Part shown: piece after piece, positions 8,719 to 16,351 of the stretch
Layout: every line of letters begins with the position of its first letter
Numbering within the stretch: position 1 is the first letter of the stretch
From: Amycolatopsis thermophila
Lineage (GTDB): Bacteria > Actinomycetota > Actinomycetes > Mycobacteriales > Pseudonocardiaceae
NCBI RefSeq assembly: GCF_030814215.1
Contig: NZ_JAUSUT010000001.1
Location: 6,820,001 to 6,884,000 of the forward strand
Reading direction: 5' to 3'
DNA: 64,000 nucleotides
Made by a program: the position numbers and the translations under genes
The notes under the pieces: model-generated
What the model was told of the DNA's origin: nothing
Seen by the model: the letters and a program-made list of their open reading frames with translations, nothing else
The model's database searches: none

Positions 8719-8837
8719 CTTCCGCCGACCTCCTCTTTGTTGACTGAACTGAGCGTACATAGAATAGTCGTGATAGTCAGTCTCTGGCGCTGTGTTTCTC
8801 GCGTCGGACGAGCAGACCACGAGGAAGGCGGGAACCG

Positions 8838-10010
8838 ATGGCGGAGGCCTGGATCCTCAGCGCCGTGCGCACGGCGGTCGGCACAGCACACAAGGGAACT
8901 CTGCGCGGCACGAGTGCGCTGGAGCTCGCGCGCGTCGCGGTCGACGCCGCCCGCACCCGGTCCGGTCTCGAACCGGAACGGTTCGACGACGTCGTGTTCG
9001 CCGAGTCCTACTACGGCGGCGGGGACATCGCGCGCCACGCCGCGATCGAGGCGGGCCTCGTCAACGTCGGCGGACAGGCCGTGAACCGGCACTGCGCGGG
9101 CTCGCTCACCTCCGTGGCGAACGCGGCGGGCTCGATCATCGCCGGCATGGACGACGTCGTCATCGCGGGCGGGGTCCAGTCCTCCTCGACCGCGCCGGTG
9201 CAACGCTGGCGCGTGCCGGGCACCGAGGAGTACCTCGAACCGTGGTGGAGCCCCACCCACCCCGACTCGCCCACGGCGCCCAACCGGGACATGACGATCA
9301 CGGTCGGCTGGAACACCGCGCAGGCCATCGGGATCAGCCGGGAGGAGATGGACCGCTGGGCGTACCGCTCGCACCAGCGGGCGGTGGCCGCGATCGACGA
9401 CGGCACGTTCGCCGAGGAGATCGTGCCCGTCAAGGTCACCCTCCCCGACGGCTCGGCCACCGAGTTCGCCGTCGACGAGCACCCGCGCCGGGATTCGACG
9501 CTGGAGAAACTGGCTTCCCTGAAGCCGTTGCACCCGGAGATCGAGGGCTTCTCCATCACCGCGGGCAACTCCAGCGGGGTCAACGACGCGGCCGCCGCGC
9601 TCGTACTCGGCAACGCGGACACCGCCCGGTCCTACGGCGGAACACCGTTCGGTCGCGTACGCGGCTGGGCCTGGACGGCCGTTCCCCCGGAGCGGACCGG
9701 CGCCGCCGTCCTCGACGTCATCCCGAAGGTACTGCGCCGCACCGGGCTGTCCATCAAGGACATCGCGCTGTGGGAGATCAACGAGGCGTTCGCCTCGGTG
9801 CCGGTCGCCGCGTGTCGCGAGCTCGCCCTCGACGAGGAGAAGGTCAACATCCACGGCAGCGGGTGCAGCATCGGCCACCCCACCGCCGCCTCGGGCGCGC
9901 GCATGCTGACGACGCTCGTCCACGATCTGCGCCGGCGTGGTGGCGGCCTCGGGATCGCCGCCATGTGTGCCGGTGGTGGCCAGGCCGGCGCCGTGCTCGT
10001 CGAGTGCTGA
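8838..10010 (+). CDS. Acetyl-CoA acyltransferase (FadA-type thiolase)
   Basis: 390 residues, full-length degradative thiolase. Cys86 in NRHCAGS is the acyl-enzyme nucleophile, NEAF is present in the C-terminal half, His347 is in GHPTAASGAR, and Cys377 in MCAGGGQ is the proton-transfer cysteine. The loop GSGCSIGHP differs slightly from the usual GGAIALGHP. It cleaves 3-ketoacyl-CoA with CoA, the last step of a beta-oxidation turn, in the cytoplasm. Purine-rich GAAGGCGGGA precedes ATG 8838. It is divergent from the HSD10-like SDR and 31 bp upstream of a crotonase, so thiolase and crotonase probably form an operon. Confidence 0.92.
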   Translation: MAEAWILSAVRTAVGTAHKGTLRGTSALELARVAVDAARTRSGLEPERFDDVVFAESYYGGGDIARHAAIEAGLVNVGGQAVNRHCAGSLTSVANAAGSIIAGMDDVVIAGGVQSSSTAPVQRWRVPGTEEYLEPWWSPTHPDSPTAPNRDMTITVGWNTAQAIGISREEMDRWAYRSHQRAVAAIDDGTFAEEIVPVKVTLPDGSATEFAVDEHPRRDSTLEKLASLKPLHPEIEGFSITAGNSSGVNDAAAALVLGNADTARSYGGTPFGRVRGWAWTAVPPERTGAAVLDVIPKVLRRTGLSIKDIALWEINEAFASVPVAACRELALDEEKVNIHGSGCSIGHPTAASGARMLTTLVHDLRRRGGGLGIAAMCAGGGQAGAVLVEC

Positions 10011-10041
10011 CCCGCTGAAACCCCTTGACAGAAAGGCTTCC

Positions 10042-10851
10042 ATGACCGACCCGAAACCGGGCGCCACCGGGACACGCCCACTGGTCCTGCTCGACGTACG
10101 CGACCACATCGCAACGGTGAGCTTCAACCGGCCCGAGCGGCACAACGCGGTGGACAACGACGTCGCCTACGCACTCACCGACATCCTGCGCGAGCTGCAC
10201 GAGAGGCCCGGCCTGCGGGCGGTCATCCTCCGGGGCGAAGGGAAGTCCTTCTCCTCCGGGCGCGACACCAAGGCGCTCGGCGGGCGCCCCGGCGGGGAGA
10301 CGGACCTCGAGTTCGTCGCGAAGTTCCAGCGCAACATCACGCTCATCTCGACCATGCCGGTGCCGGTCATCGCGGCACTGAAGGGCTGGGTGCTCGGCGG
10401 GTCGTTCGAACGCGCCCTGCACTGCGACATCCGGATCGCCGCGACCGACGCCAAGCTGGCGCTGCCGGAGGTCGGGCACGGGCTGGTGCCCGACACCGGC
10501 GGCGTCTCGCGGCTGCGGGCGCTCGCCGGCCCGGGCATGGTGAAGGACCTGGTGCTGACCGGCCGTACGCTGACCGCCGAGGAAGCCCTGACCGCCGGGA
10601 TCGTCTCGCGGGTCGTGCCGCCCGAACGGCTCGACGACGAGGCGTGGCAGGTGGCATCGCTCATCGCCTCACGCAGCCCGCTGGCGGTTCGCCTGGGCCG
10701 CCAGATCATCGACGACCTCGATCGCGAGGCCCACGCTGCTGCGCTGCGGCAGGAAAACCTCGCGCAGGCGCTGCTCTTCGCGTCCGAGGACTACCGCGAA
10801 GCGAAGGCAGCCAGAGCCGAAGGCCGTACGCCGGAGTTCCGCGGTCGCTGA
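10042..10851 (+). CDS. Enoyl-CoA hydratase/isomerase (crotonase)
   Basis: 269 residues. The oxyanion-hole segments SSGRDTK (about 71-77) and LGGSF (118-122) are present, and both hydratase glutamates appear conserved: Glu123 in GGSFERAL and Glu143 in LPEVGHG. A true hydratase activity on 2-enoyl-CoA is therefore plausible. ATG 10042 follows GAAAGG by 6 nt. A polar extension of about 15 residues precedes the domain. It follows the thiolase and is closed off by a strong hairpin at 10856. Confidence 0.9.
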   Translation: MTDPKPGATGTRPLVLLDVRDHIATVSFNRPERHNAVDNDVAYALTDILRELHERPGLRAVILRGEGKSFSSGRDTKALGGRPGGETDLEFVAKFQRNITLISTMPVPVIAALKGWVLGGSFERALHCDIRIAATDAKLALPEVGHGLVPDTGGVSRLRALAGPGMVKDLVLTGRTLTAEEALTAGIVSRVVPPERLDDEAWQVASLIASRSPLAVRLGRQIIDDLDREAHAAALRQENLAQALLFASEDYREAKAARAEGRTPEFRGR

Positions 10852-10855
10852 AAGT

Positions 10856-10892
10856 GTGGTGTGTCCCGTCCGCCCGGAACGGGACACACCAC
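10856..10892. terminator. Bidirectional hairpin terminator
   Basis: A perfect 14-bp stem (GTGGTGTGTCCCGT against ACGGGACACACCAC) with a 9-nt loop lies between the convergent crotonase and NTF2-like genes. Confidence 0.8.
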
Positions 10893-10904
10893 TTCCACTC
10901 ACGC

Positions 10905-11333
10905 CTACTTGCCTTCGTTCTCGGCCGGTCCGACCCGAATCCGCCGGACGGCGAACCGCCAGCCTTCCGGGGTGCGCACGACCTGGTCGCTATTGCTCCC
11001 GGCGAACAGGATCGTCCATCCCTGCCCGGCGGGGGCGACGAACGCCAGCGAGGAGAACACCTCGGCGCTGTCCCTGGACGTGAACTCGATGTCCACGTTC
11101 GACATGAGATGCTGGCCGCCGTGCGCCGCCGACCACGCCTCGTTCGTCCAGAACGAGGCCATGTACGAGGAGATCGCGGCCTTGCCGGACTGGACGCCCT
11201 CCACCCCGTCGAGGACGCCGTCCGCCACGAAAAGCTCCGCCGCGTCGTGGGCCCGTCCACGGTCGAAGTAGCGGTTGTAGCGCGCCAGCAGCCGGGTGAT
11301 CTCCAGCTCGTCCTGCACCGTCCCGGCCATCAT
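10905..11333 (-). CDS. NTF2-like (SnoaL-type) protein
   Basis: 142 residues with the pattern of SnoaL_4/NTF2-like proteins: an N-terminal helical pair (ITRLLARYNRYFDRG...AAELF), an AISSYMASF segment and a beta-sheet C-terminal half with GWRFAVRRI. Such cone-shaped folds include ketosteroid isomerase and several dehydratases and cyclases; catalytic residues cannot be assigned here. The first ATG (11333) overlaps the P450 stop as ATGA, so it is the last gene of an SDR-P450-NTF2 operon. It is one of five NTF2-like genes in the window. Confidence 0.85.
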   Translation of the reverse strand: MMAGTVQDELEITRLLARYNRYFDRGRAHDAAELFVADGVLDGVEGVQSGKAAISSYMASFWTNEAWSAAHGGQHLMSNVDIEFTSRDSAEVFSSLAFVAPAGQGWTILFAGSNSDQVVRTPEGWRFAVRRIRVGPAENEGK

Positions 11334-12556
11334 GCACGCAACCGCACGGGCAGGACGGACACGCAGTTGACCATGACGCTGTCCATCTTCTCCGGCTCAC
11401 CGGCCAGTTCGGTGCGCGGGAAGCGTTCGAGCAGCTCCTCGAACGCGATCCGCGTCTCCAGGCGGGCCAGCTGGGCGCCGATGCACAGATGCGGGCCGTA
11501 GCCGAACGCCACGTGCTCGCGCGCGTTGGGCCGGGTGATGTCGAAGCGGTACGGGTCGTCGAACACGCTCTCGTCGCGGTTCGCCGCCCAGTAGGCCGCA
11601 TAGACGGGGTCTCCCGCCTTGATGACCCGGCCGTGCAGCTCGACGTCGGTGAGCGCCGTGCGCAGGTTGTAACGCGCCACCGAGACGTACCGCAGCATCT
11701 CCTCGACCGCGTTGCGGACGAGCGAGCGATCGGCCCGCAACCGGTCGAACTCGGCGGGGTTCTCCAGCAGAGCCAGCATCCCGCCCGCGATCAGGTCGCG
11801 GGTCGTGTGGTTGCCGGCGGACAGCAGCGTCCAGCTCCACATCAGTTCCTCGGCCGGGGTGAGGGAGTCACCGTCGAGCTGCGCCTGGACCAGCGTCGTG
11901 AGCAGGTCGCGGCCCGGGCTCCGCCGCCGTTCTTCGAGGAGCTCCTCGAAGAAGTCGTACATCTCGACCATCGCAGGCACGGGACTCTCGCCGCCGATCT
12001 CGGTGCCCATGAAGACCGCGTGCGTCCACTCGTGGAACTTCTCCTCGTGGCGACGGTCCGCGCCGAGCAGCTCGCACATCACGTAGCAGGGCACCGCGGC
12101 GGCGATCAGCTGGACGAAGTCGACGACCTGCCCGTCACCGGCGGAGGCCAGGCGCTCCCGGACGATGCCGCGGATCCACGGCTCGAACGAGTTGATCTGC
12201 TTCATCGCCAGATGCGGGCTGATCAGCTTTCGGTGCCGGGAATGGTCCGGCGGGTCCATCCACATGACGTGCTGGGTGAGAAAGCGACTGTCGTCCTTCG
12301 GAAGCTCCTCGGGATCGGCCGAGCGGAACGCCAGCAGAGTCCCCTGGGTGCTGGTGAACTCGGCCGGGCTGCGCAGCACCCGGCGCACGTCCTCCATTCG
12401 CGAGACCACCCAGAACTCGCGGGGATAGGCGGGACGCGGGTCACGGAGGTGGGCGGGCTCCTCGGTGTGCAGCCAGCGGATGGCCTCGCGCAGGTCACCG
12501 GTGAAGAACGAAGGGTCTTCGGGGGCGACCCGCGGGCGGGCGGAAACCTGGGTCAT
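11330..12556 (-). CDS. Cytochrome P450
   Basis: 408 residues. The heme loop FGYGPHLCIG places the ligand at Cys358; the K-helix ExxR is EMLR (286-289). The I-helix reads AGNHTT (247-252), with Asn-His where most P450s have an acidic residue before the threonine, so proton delivery may be unusual. MWMDPPDHSRHRK is the conserved C-helix region. ATG 12556 is preceded by AAGGAGG at 11 nt. It lies between an SDR and an NTF2-like gene, and the ATGA overlap with the latter shows coupling. Probably a soluble hydroxylase using ferredoxin. Confidence 0.92.
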   Translation of the reverse strand: MTQVSARPRVAPEDPSFFTGDLREAIRWLHTEEPAHLRDPRPAYPREFWVVSRMEDVRRVLRSPAEFTSTQGTLLAFRSADPEELPKDDSRFLTQHVMWMDPPDHSRHRKLISPHLAMKQINSFEPWIRGIVRERLASAGDGQVVDFVQLIAAAVPCYVMCELLGADRRHEEKFHEWTHAVFMGTEIGGESPVPAMVEMYDFFEELLEERRRSPGRDLLTTLVQAQLDGDSLTPAEELMWSWTLLSAGNHTTRDLIAGGMLALLENPAEFDRLRADRSLVRNAVEEMLRYVSVARYNLRTALTDVELHGRVIKAGDPVYAAYWAANRDESVFDDPYRFDITRPNAREHVAFGYGPHLCIGAQLARLETRIAFEELLERFPRTELAGEPEKMDSVMVNCVSVLPVRLRA

Positions 12557-12617
12557 GCGGACGTGAACCTCCTTGGTCACAACGGGAGCGAACGCGGTGG
12601 GAGCCGGCGAGCAGCGC

Positions 12618-13382
12618 TCACCAGGCTGCCGCGCCGCCGTCGGTGGCGAGCGCGTGCCCGGTCGTGTAGGTCGACTCGTCACTGAGCAGGTAGACCACGG
12701 CGTGCGACACCTCGTCCGGGCTCGCCACGCGGTTGAGCGGGGTCATCGCCGCGAACGTCTCCCTGTCCTCGGGATGGGTCTCGTACCAGGCGGCGGCCAT
12801 CGGCGTGAGCATGGAACCGGGGCACAACGCGTTGACCCGGATGCCGTCCTTGCCATAATCGATCGCGGCATCCTTGGTGAGCCCCAGCACCGCGTGCTTG
12901 GAGCTGATGTAGGCCGACGAACCGCCGGCTCCGATGAGGCCGCCCACACTGGAGACGTTGACGATCGAGCCGCCACCGGTGCCGAGCATCGCGGCGATCT
13001 CGTACTTGAGGCAGAGGAAGGTGCCGGTGAGGTTGAGCGCGACGACGCGTTCGAAGTCGGCGAGCTCGTAGTCGGCGAGCCGGACCCGCGGCGGGCCACT
13101 GATCCCGGCGTTGTTCACCGCGCCGTCCAACTTCCCGAACGCCGCCACCACCTCGGCGGTCATCCGTTCGGCGTCGGCGGCCACGGACACATCCGCCGTG
13201 ACGGCGACGGTCTTGGCCCCAGTGGCATCGGCGATCTCCCGGGCGGCGTTGGCAGCGCCCTCGCCGTCGATGTCGGCGACCGCGACAGCCGCGCCCTCCT
13301 CCGCGACCCGGAATGCACAACTACGCCCGAGTCCCTGCGCGGCGCCGGTGATCACAATGGACTTTCCCGAGAGCCGGTTCAT
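12618..13382 (-). CDS. SDR family oxidoreductase (FabG-like)
   Basis: 254 residues, classical SDR with TGAAQGLG, NNAG, Ser in NVSSVGG and YISSK. The VADID segment after beta-2 suggests NAD(H) preference. AGGAGATGGGGAACG precedes ATG 13382, an excellent ribosome site. It is the first gene of the SDR-P450-NTF2 operon, 61 bp ahead of the P450, so it may oxidise the hydroxyl introduced by the P450; this is inference. Confidence 0.88.
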   Translation of the reverse strand: MNRLSGKSIVITGAAQGLGRSCAFRVAEEGAAVAVADIDGEGAANAAREIADATGAKTVAVTADVSVAADAERMTAEVVAAFGKLDGAVNNAGISGPPRVRLADYELADFERVVALNLTGTFLCLKYEIAAMLGTGGGSIVNVSSVGGLIGAGGSSAYISSKHAVLGLTKDAAIDYGKDGIRVNALCPGSMLTPMAAAWYETHPEDRETFAAMTPLNRVASPDEVSHAVVYLLSDESTYTTGHALATDGGAAAW

Positions 13383-13575
13383 CGTTCCCCATCTCCTATG
13401 ACAAGGTGTCATATATTGACTCCTTGTTCAGCATTACGACGATGAGGTTAGTCACAGCACCTCAAGGGTGTCAACGCTCACACCCCGGTGAGAGCAGCCG
13501 GGCACCTGGCAGCGCGGCGCATCCATCAGGGCGCATCGCGCTTTCGCCGTGCAGCAGGGGTTTTCGGACCGGGTT
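13383..13575. promoter_or_regulatory. Promoter region with imperfect repeat
   Basis: The AT-rich block just upstream of the SDR contains ACAAGG and CCTTGT (about 13402-13427) as 6-bp inverted arms around TGTCATATATTGACT, a candidate operator. The rest (to 13575) shows no gene. Confidence 0.4.
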
Positions 13576-14505
13576 TCAGAGCAGAGCGACGAGCCTGCCG
13601 GCCACTTCGCCGCGGCGGAGCCGGTCCATGCCCTCGCCGATCTCGTCGAAGGAAATGGTGCGCAGCCCGGCGTCGATCTTCCCCGCGGCGACCAGCTCGA
13701 GGTAGCCGCTGACGTCCTCGTGCCTGCCGGAGTTGGAGCCCAGGACCTGGACCTCCTTCATCACCAGCGTGAGGACCGGTAGCTCACCGGTGGCGCGGAA
13801 GACCCCGATCTGCACCACGCGGCCGCCGGGCCGCACCGCTTCGACGGCGTCCTTCGTGGTGTCGGCTCCCGCGAAGTCGATGATCACGTCGAGACCGACG
13901 TCCGCGAACTCGGTGATCGAGCGCGCACATGCCGTGACGCCGACGGCCTTCGCCTTGTCCCACACCTCTTCCTTGAGCTCGGCCGCGTACACCTCGGCGC
14001 CCTTGAGCAGCGCGATCTGCGCACCCACCATGCCCAGGCCGCCGAGCCCGACCACGCCGAGCTTGGTGCCCTCGCCCACACCCGCCACGCGAACCGCCTT
14101 GTACGAGGTCATCCCCGCGTCCGTCGCGGCGGCCGCCTCGGCGAACGACACGCCGTCCGGAATGGCCACGAGCTCGTCCGCCAGACCGATCACCTTGCCG
14201 GCGAAACCGCCGTCGCGACCGGAGCCCGCTCCGCCCATCACAGCGGGAATCACGACTTCGTCGCCCACGGTCCACTTGCTCACGCCGGAACCGACCTCGC
14301 TGACCACACCGGCGATCTCGTGGCCGATCGTCATGGGCACGTGGTCCAACAGCCCTTCGAGCGCGCCTTCCATCGTCCCGACGTCGGTGTGGCAGAGGCC
14401 GGCGGCCCTGACCTCGATCACCACCTCGCCCGTGCCCGCCCGAGGCTCCGGAACTTCCCTGCACTCCAACGACTTTCCCACCGCCACGAACTGCCAAGCA
14501 CGCAT
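13576..14505 (-). CDS. Compact zinc-type alcohol dehydrogenase (MDR family)
   Basis: 309 residues, shorter than the usual 340-370. Catalytic zinc ligands are visible (Cys38 in GLCHTD; GHE at 61-63) and the Rossmann motif GLGGLG follows at about 150-160. The four-cysteine structural zinc lobe is absent: the segment after GDEVV is a short glycine-rich loop. It probably oxidises an alcohol with NAD(P). AAGGAGG lies 6-7 nt before ATG 14505, and immediately upstream of that is a perfect 23-bp hairpin (14519-14571). It is the last gene of the PhyH-NTF2 group. Confidence 0.87.
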   Translation of the reverse strand: MRAWQFVAVGKSLECREVPEPRAGTGEVVIEVRAAGLCHTDVGTMEGALEGLLDHVPMTIGHEIAGVVSEVGSGVSKWTVGDEVVIPAVMGGAGSGRDGGFAGKVIGLADELVAIPDGVSFAEAAAATDAGMTSYKAVRVAGVGEGTKLGVVGLGGLGMVGAQIALLKGAEVYAAELKEEVWDKAKAVGVTACARSITEFADVGLDVIIDFAGADTTKDAVEAVRPGGRVVQIGVFRATGELPVLTLVMKEVQVLGSNSGRHEDVSGYLELVAAGKIDAGLRTISFDEIGEGMDRLRRGEVAGRLVALL

Positions 14506-14518
14506 GTGCCCCTCCTTG

Positions 14519-14571
14519 GCATCACCGGTCCCACCGCCGGCGGCGCACGCCGGCGGTGGGACCGGTGATGC
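14519..14571. promoter_or_regulatory. Perfect 23-bp hairpin just upstream of the alcohol dehydrogenase ribosome site
   Basis: Positions 14519-14541 and 14549-14571 are perfect reverse complements with a 7-nt loop. On the minus strand the hairpin ends within a few bases of the Shine-Dalgarno of the dehydrogenase and has no U-tract. It could be a terminator for the preceding genes, an attenuator or an mRNA-processing and stabilising element. Confidence 0.75.
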
Positions 14572-14660
14572 ACGTAGGTGCTCCTCGGCCGGCGATCGTC
14601 GCCGGCCCCTCGGCGAGGTTGCCGCCGTAGGTCGCCCCGGTTTGACGGTGGTTCAGAAAA

Positions 14661-14861
14661 TCACTCGGCCGAATAGGACCGACGGACCTCGCGCAGCACG
14701 TTCAGCCGATGTTCCAGCTCGTCCCGCCCGGTGTCGTCCGGCCCGAGCGCGGCGAGCTTCTCCTCCGCGAGCGAGATCTCCCCGTCGATCCGCTCACCCG
14801 CTTCGTCACGGGTCAACAGGTCCTGGTCCGCCCAGTCGACCAGGTCTTTACGCTCCACCAC
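14661..14861 (-). CDS. Small charged protein, unrecognised (66 aa)
   Basis: A 66-residue frame, rich in Glu, Asp, Arg and Leu, with a predicted mostly helical make-up (DLVDWADQDLLTRDEAGERI, then LEHRLNVLREV). No cysteine or signal peptide. GTG 14861 (or GTG 14858) overlaps the end of the NTF2-like gene by 14 bp, so it is translationally coupled. Codon use resembles real genes rather than an antisense shadow. I do not recognise a family; the C-terminal helix could be an adaptor or oligomerisation segment. Confidence 0.6.
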   Translation of the reverse strand: MVERKDLVDWADQDLLTRDEAGERIDGEISLAEEKLAALGPDDTGRDELEHRLNVLREVRRSYSAE

Positions 14862-15297
14862 GGGAGATCCCTTCTGTTCCGGAAACCTTCAGTAGTTCCA
14901 TGTCACCCTGATGCCAGAGGATCGTGGTTCGTCGTTGCTGGAAGCGCCAGCCCTGCGACAGACGCACGACTTCGTCGTCGTAGCGCGCGCCGACCAGGAG
15001 CTGCTCGCCACCATGCGAGATGTGGTTGGCGATGACATAGGTGACGGCGGTGCCCTGGTCGCCGTCGGCCTCGAACTGCGGCACCGACATGTGGTGCTGG
15101 GTGAGCTGGAACCCGGCGAGAACGCTCTTGAGATGCCCGAGGATCGCCTCGGGCCCGTCAAGCACGTTGCCCCGGTAGTCGGCTCGCGAACCAGCGTGGA
15201 AACACCCGGCGGCAGCCTGCCAGTTCTTCGTGTCGACCGCGTGCGCGTACTTCTGCTGCAAGCGAATGATCGCGACGTAGTCGTCCGTCTCGGACAT
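14848..15297 (-). CDS. NTF2-like (SnoaL-type) protein
   Basis: 149 residues. The N-terminal helices (VAIIRLQQKYAHAVDTKNW), the ADYRGNVLDGPEAILGHL segment and the QGWRFQQRRTTILWHQG strand pair are typical of SnoaL_4/NTF2-fold proteins of actinobacterial catabolic clusters. HH (HHMSVP, near residue 78) in the pocket region could be functional. The gene follows PhyH by 16 bp and overlaps the small protein. Likely role: isomerase, dehydratase or binding protein acting on the PhyH product; not provable from sequence. Confidence 0.85.
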   Translation of the reverse strand: MSETDDYVAIIRLQQKYAHAVDTKNWQAAAGCFHAGSRADYRGNVLDGPEAILGHLKSVLAGFQLTQHHMSVPQFEADGDQGTAVTYVIANHISHGGEQLLVGARYDDEVVRLSQGWRFQQRRTTILWHQGDMELLKVSGTEGISRGGA

Positions 15298-15313
15298 CTG
15301 CTGCTAGCCTCCG

Positions 15314-16189
15314 CTACTGCAGGTTGGCCAGGGACTGGTCGATCTCCGCGGGCTTCCGGTAGCCCTCCGGCACGAAAACGAGCGGGAACTCGGGGTGGTC
15401 CAGTGGCGCACCGACGGTGGCCTCGCCCCGCTCTCGCAACGCATCCACGCGGCGGTGCGCGCTGCCGAGGTAGACGGCGTCAGCGGGGAAGTAGGAGTTG
15501 ATGTAACCCCAGCGCGGCCGATCCGTCTCGTTGACCGGGGCTCCGTGCACCGTGAGGTCGAAATGCGCGGTCGCGTCGCCGGGCCGGTAGGTCAGCGGTT
15601 CGGACAGTTTCCAATAACGGGAATAGGGGTGGTTGCGCGGATCCGGGCCGAGGTTACCGAACCGGTGCGACCCGGAGTAGAACCGCATCGAACCGCTCTC
15701 GGGACTTACCGGGGCGAGCGCGATCCAGAAGTTCAGGCCACTCATCGATACCGGAGCGTTGCCCAGGCCGTCCTGGTGGAAACGCGTTTCGGCCTTGCCC
15801 GCGTGCCCGCTGTCGTTGCCGACGGGCAACTTGACGCCGAGCAGGTCCTCGTACCGCCGGATGGGCGTACCGCCGCCCAGCAGTTCGCTCGCATTACGCC
15901 CCATCGCGGCCGACAGTGATACCGCGGCGAAGGCCGAGCTGTCCGCGGACGGGTTGTAGTAGTCGTGAAAGATCGTGAGGTCGTTCTTCCCCGTCCGGTC
16001 GTTCATCCGCTCGGCCGGACGCTCACCGTCGCCCGAGTCGCCGAGCAACTGACGGGCATCGGCGAGCAGGCGTGCCGCGGTGCTCGCGTCCACGAGGCCC
16101 GGCAGGAAAACCCAGCCATGCTCGTAGAAGTGCTCGCACTCCGCCGCGGTGACCTCGCGGATGACCGGGGCCTCCAGTCCATCGTCCAT
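15314..16189 (-). CDS. Phytanoyl-CoA dioxygenase (PhyH) family protein
   Basis: 291 residues. The 2-oxoglutarate/Fe(II) facial triad can be placed at His138-x-Asp140 (FHQDG) and His215 (TVHGAPVN), followed by an Arg (RPRWGY) suited to binding 2-oxoglutarate. The N-terminal EHGWVFLPGLVD is the classic PhyH opening. Members hydroxylate at or near C2 of acyl-CoA or other lipophilic substrates using O2 and 2-oxoglutarate. GGAG lies about 7 nt before ATG 16189. It leads a group with NTF2-like, small protein and alcohol dehydrogenase genes: hydroxylation followed by oxidation. Confidence 0.9.
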   Translation of the reverse strand: MDDGLEAPVIREVTAAECEHFYEHGWVFLPGLVDASTAARLLADARQLLGDSGDGERPAERMNDRTGKNDLTIFHDYYNPSADSSAFAAVSLSAAMGRNASELLGGGTPIRRYEDLLGVKLPVGNDSGHAGKAETRFHQDGLGNAPVSMSGLNFWIALAPVSPESGSMRFYSGSHRFGNLGPDPRNHPYSRYWKLSEPLTYRPGDATAHFDLTVHGAPVNETDRPRWGYINSYFPADAVYLGSAHRRVDALRERGEATVGAPLDHPEFPLVFVPEGYRKPAEIDQSLANLQ

Positions 16190-16303
16190 TGTGGACTCCT
16201 TCGCTAGTCGTCGTTGACGGCCACCGCGGCGCTCGGTACTCGGCGTTGGAGCGCCGGCTACCCGTGAAGTGCGGCGATAGGCCCATCCGCCACGTCCCGG
16301 GGT

Positions 16304-16325
16304 CGGGCGGGTTCTAGCCCGCCCG
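16304..16325 (-). terminator. Hairpin terminator after the amidohydrolase
   Basis: CGGGCGGG (16304-16311) and CCCGCCCG (16318-16325) form an 8-bp stem with a 6-nt loop, 27 bp past the amidohydrolase stop. Confidence 0.6.
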
Positions 16326-16351
16326 GTCGTCCGGGTCTTCGCGCTCCACGC

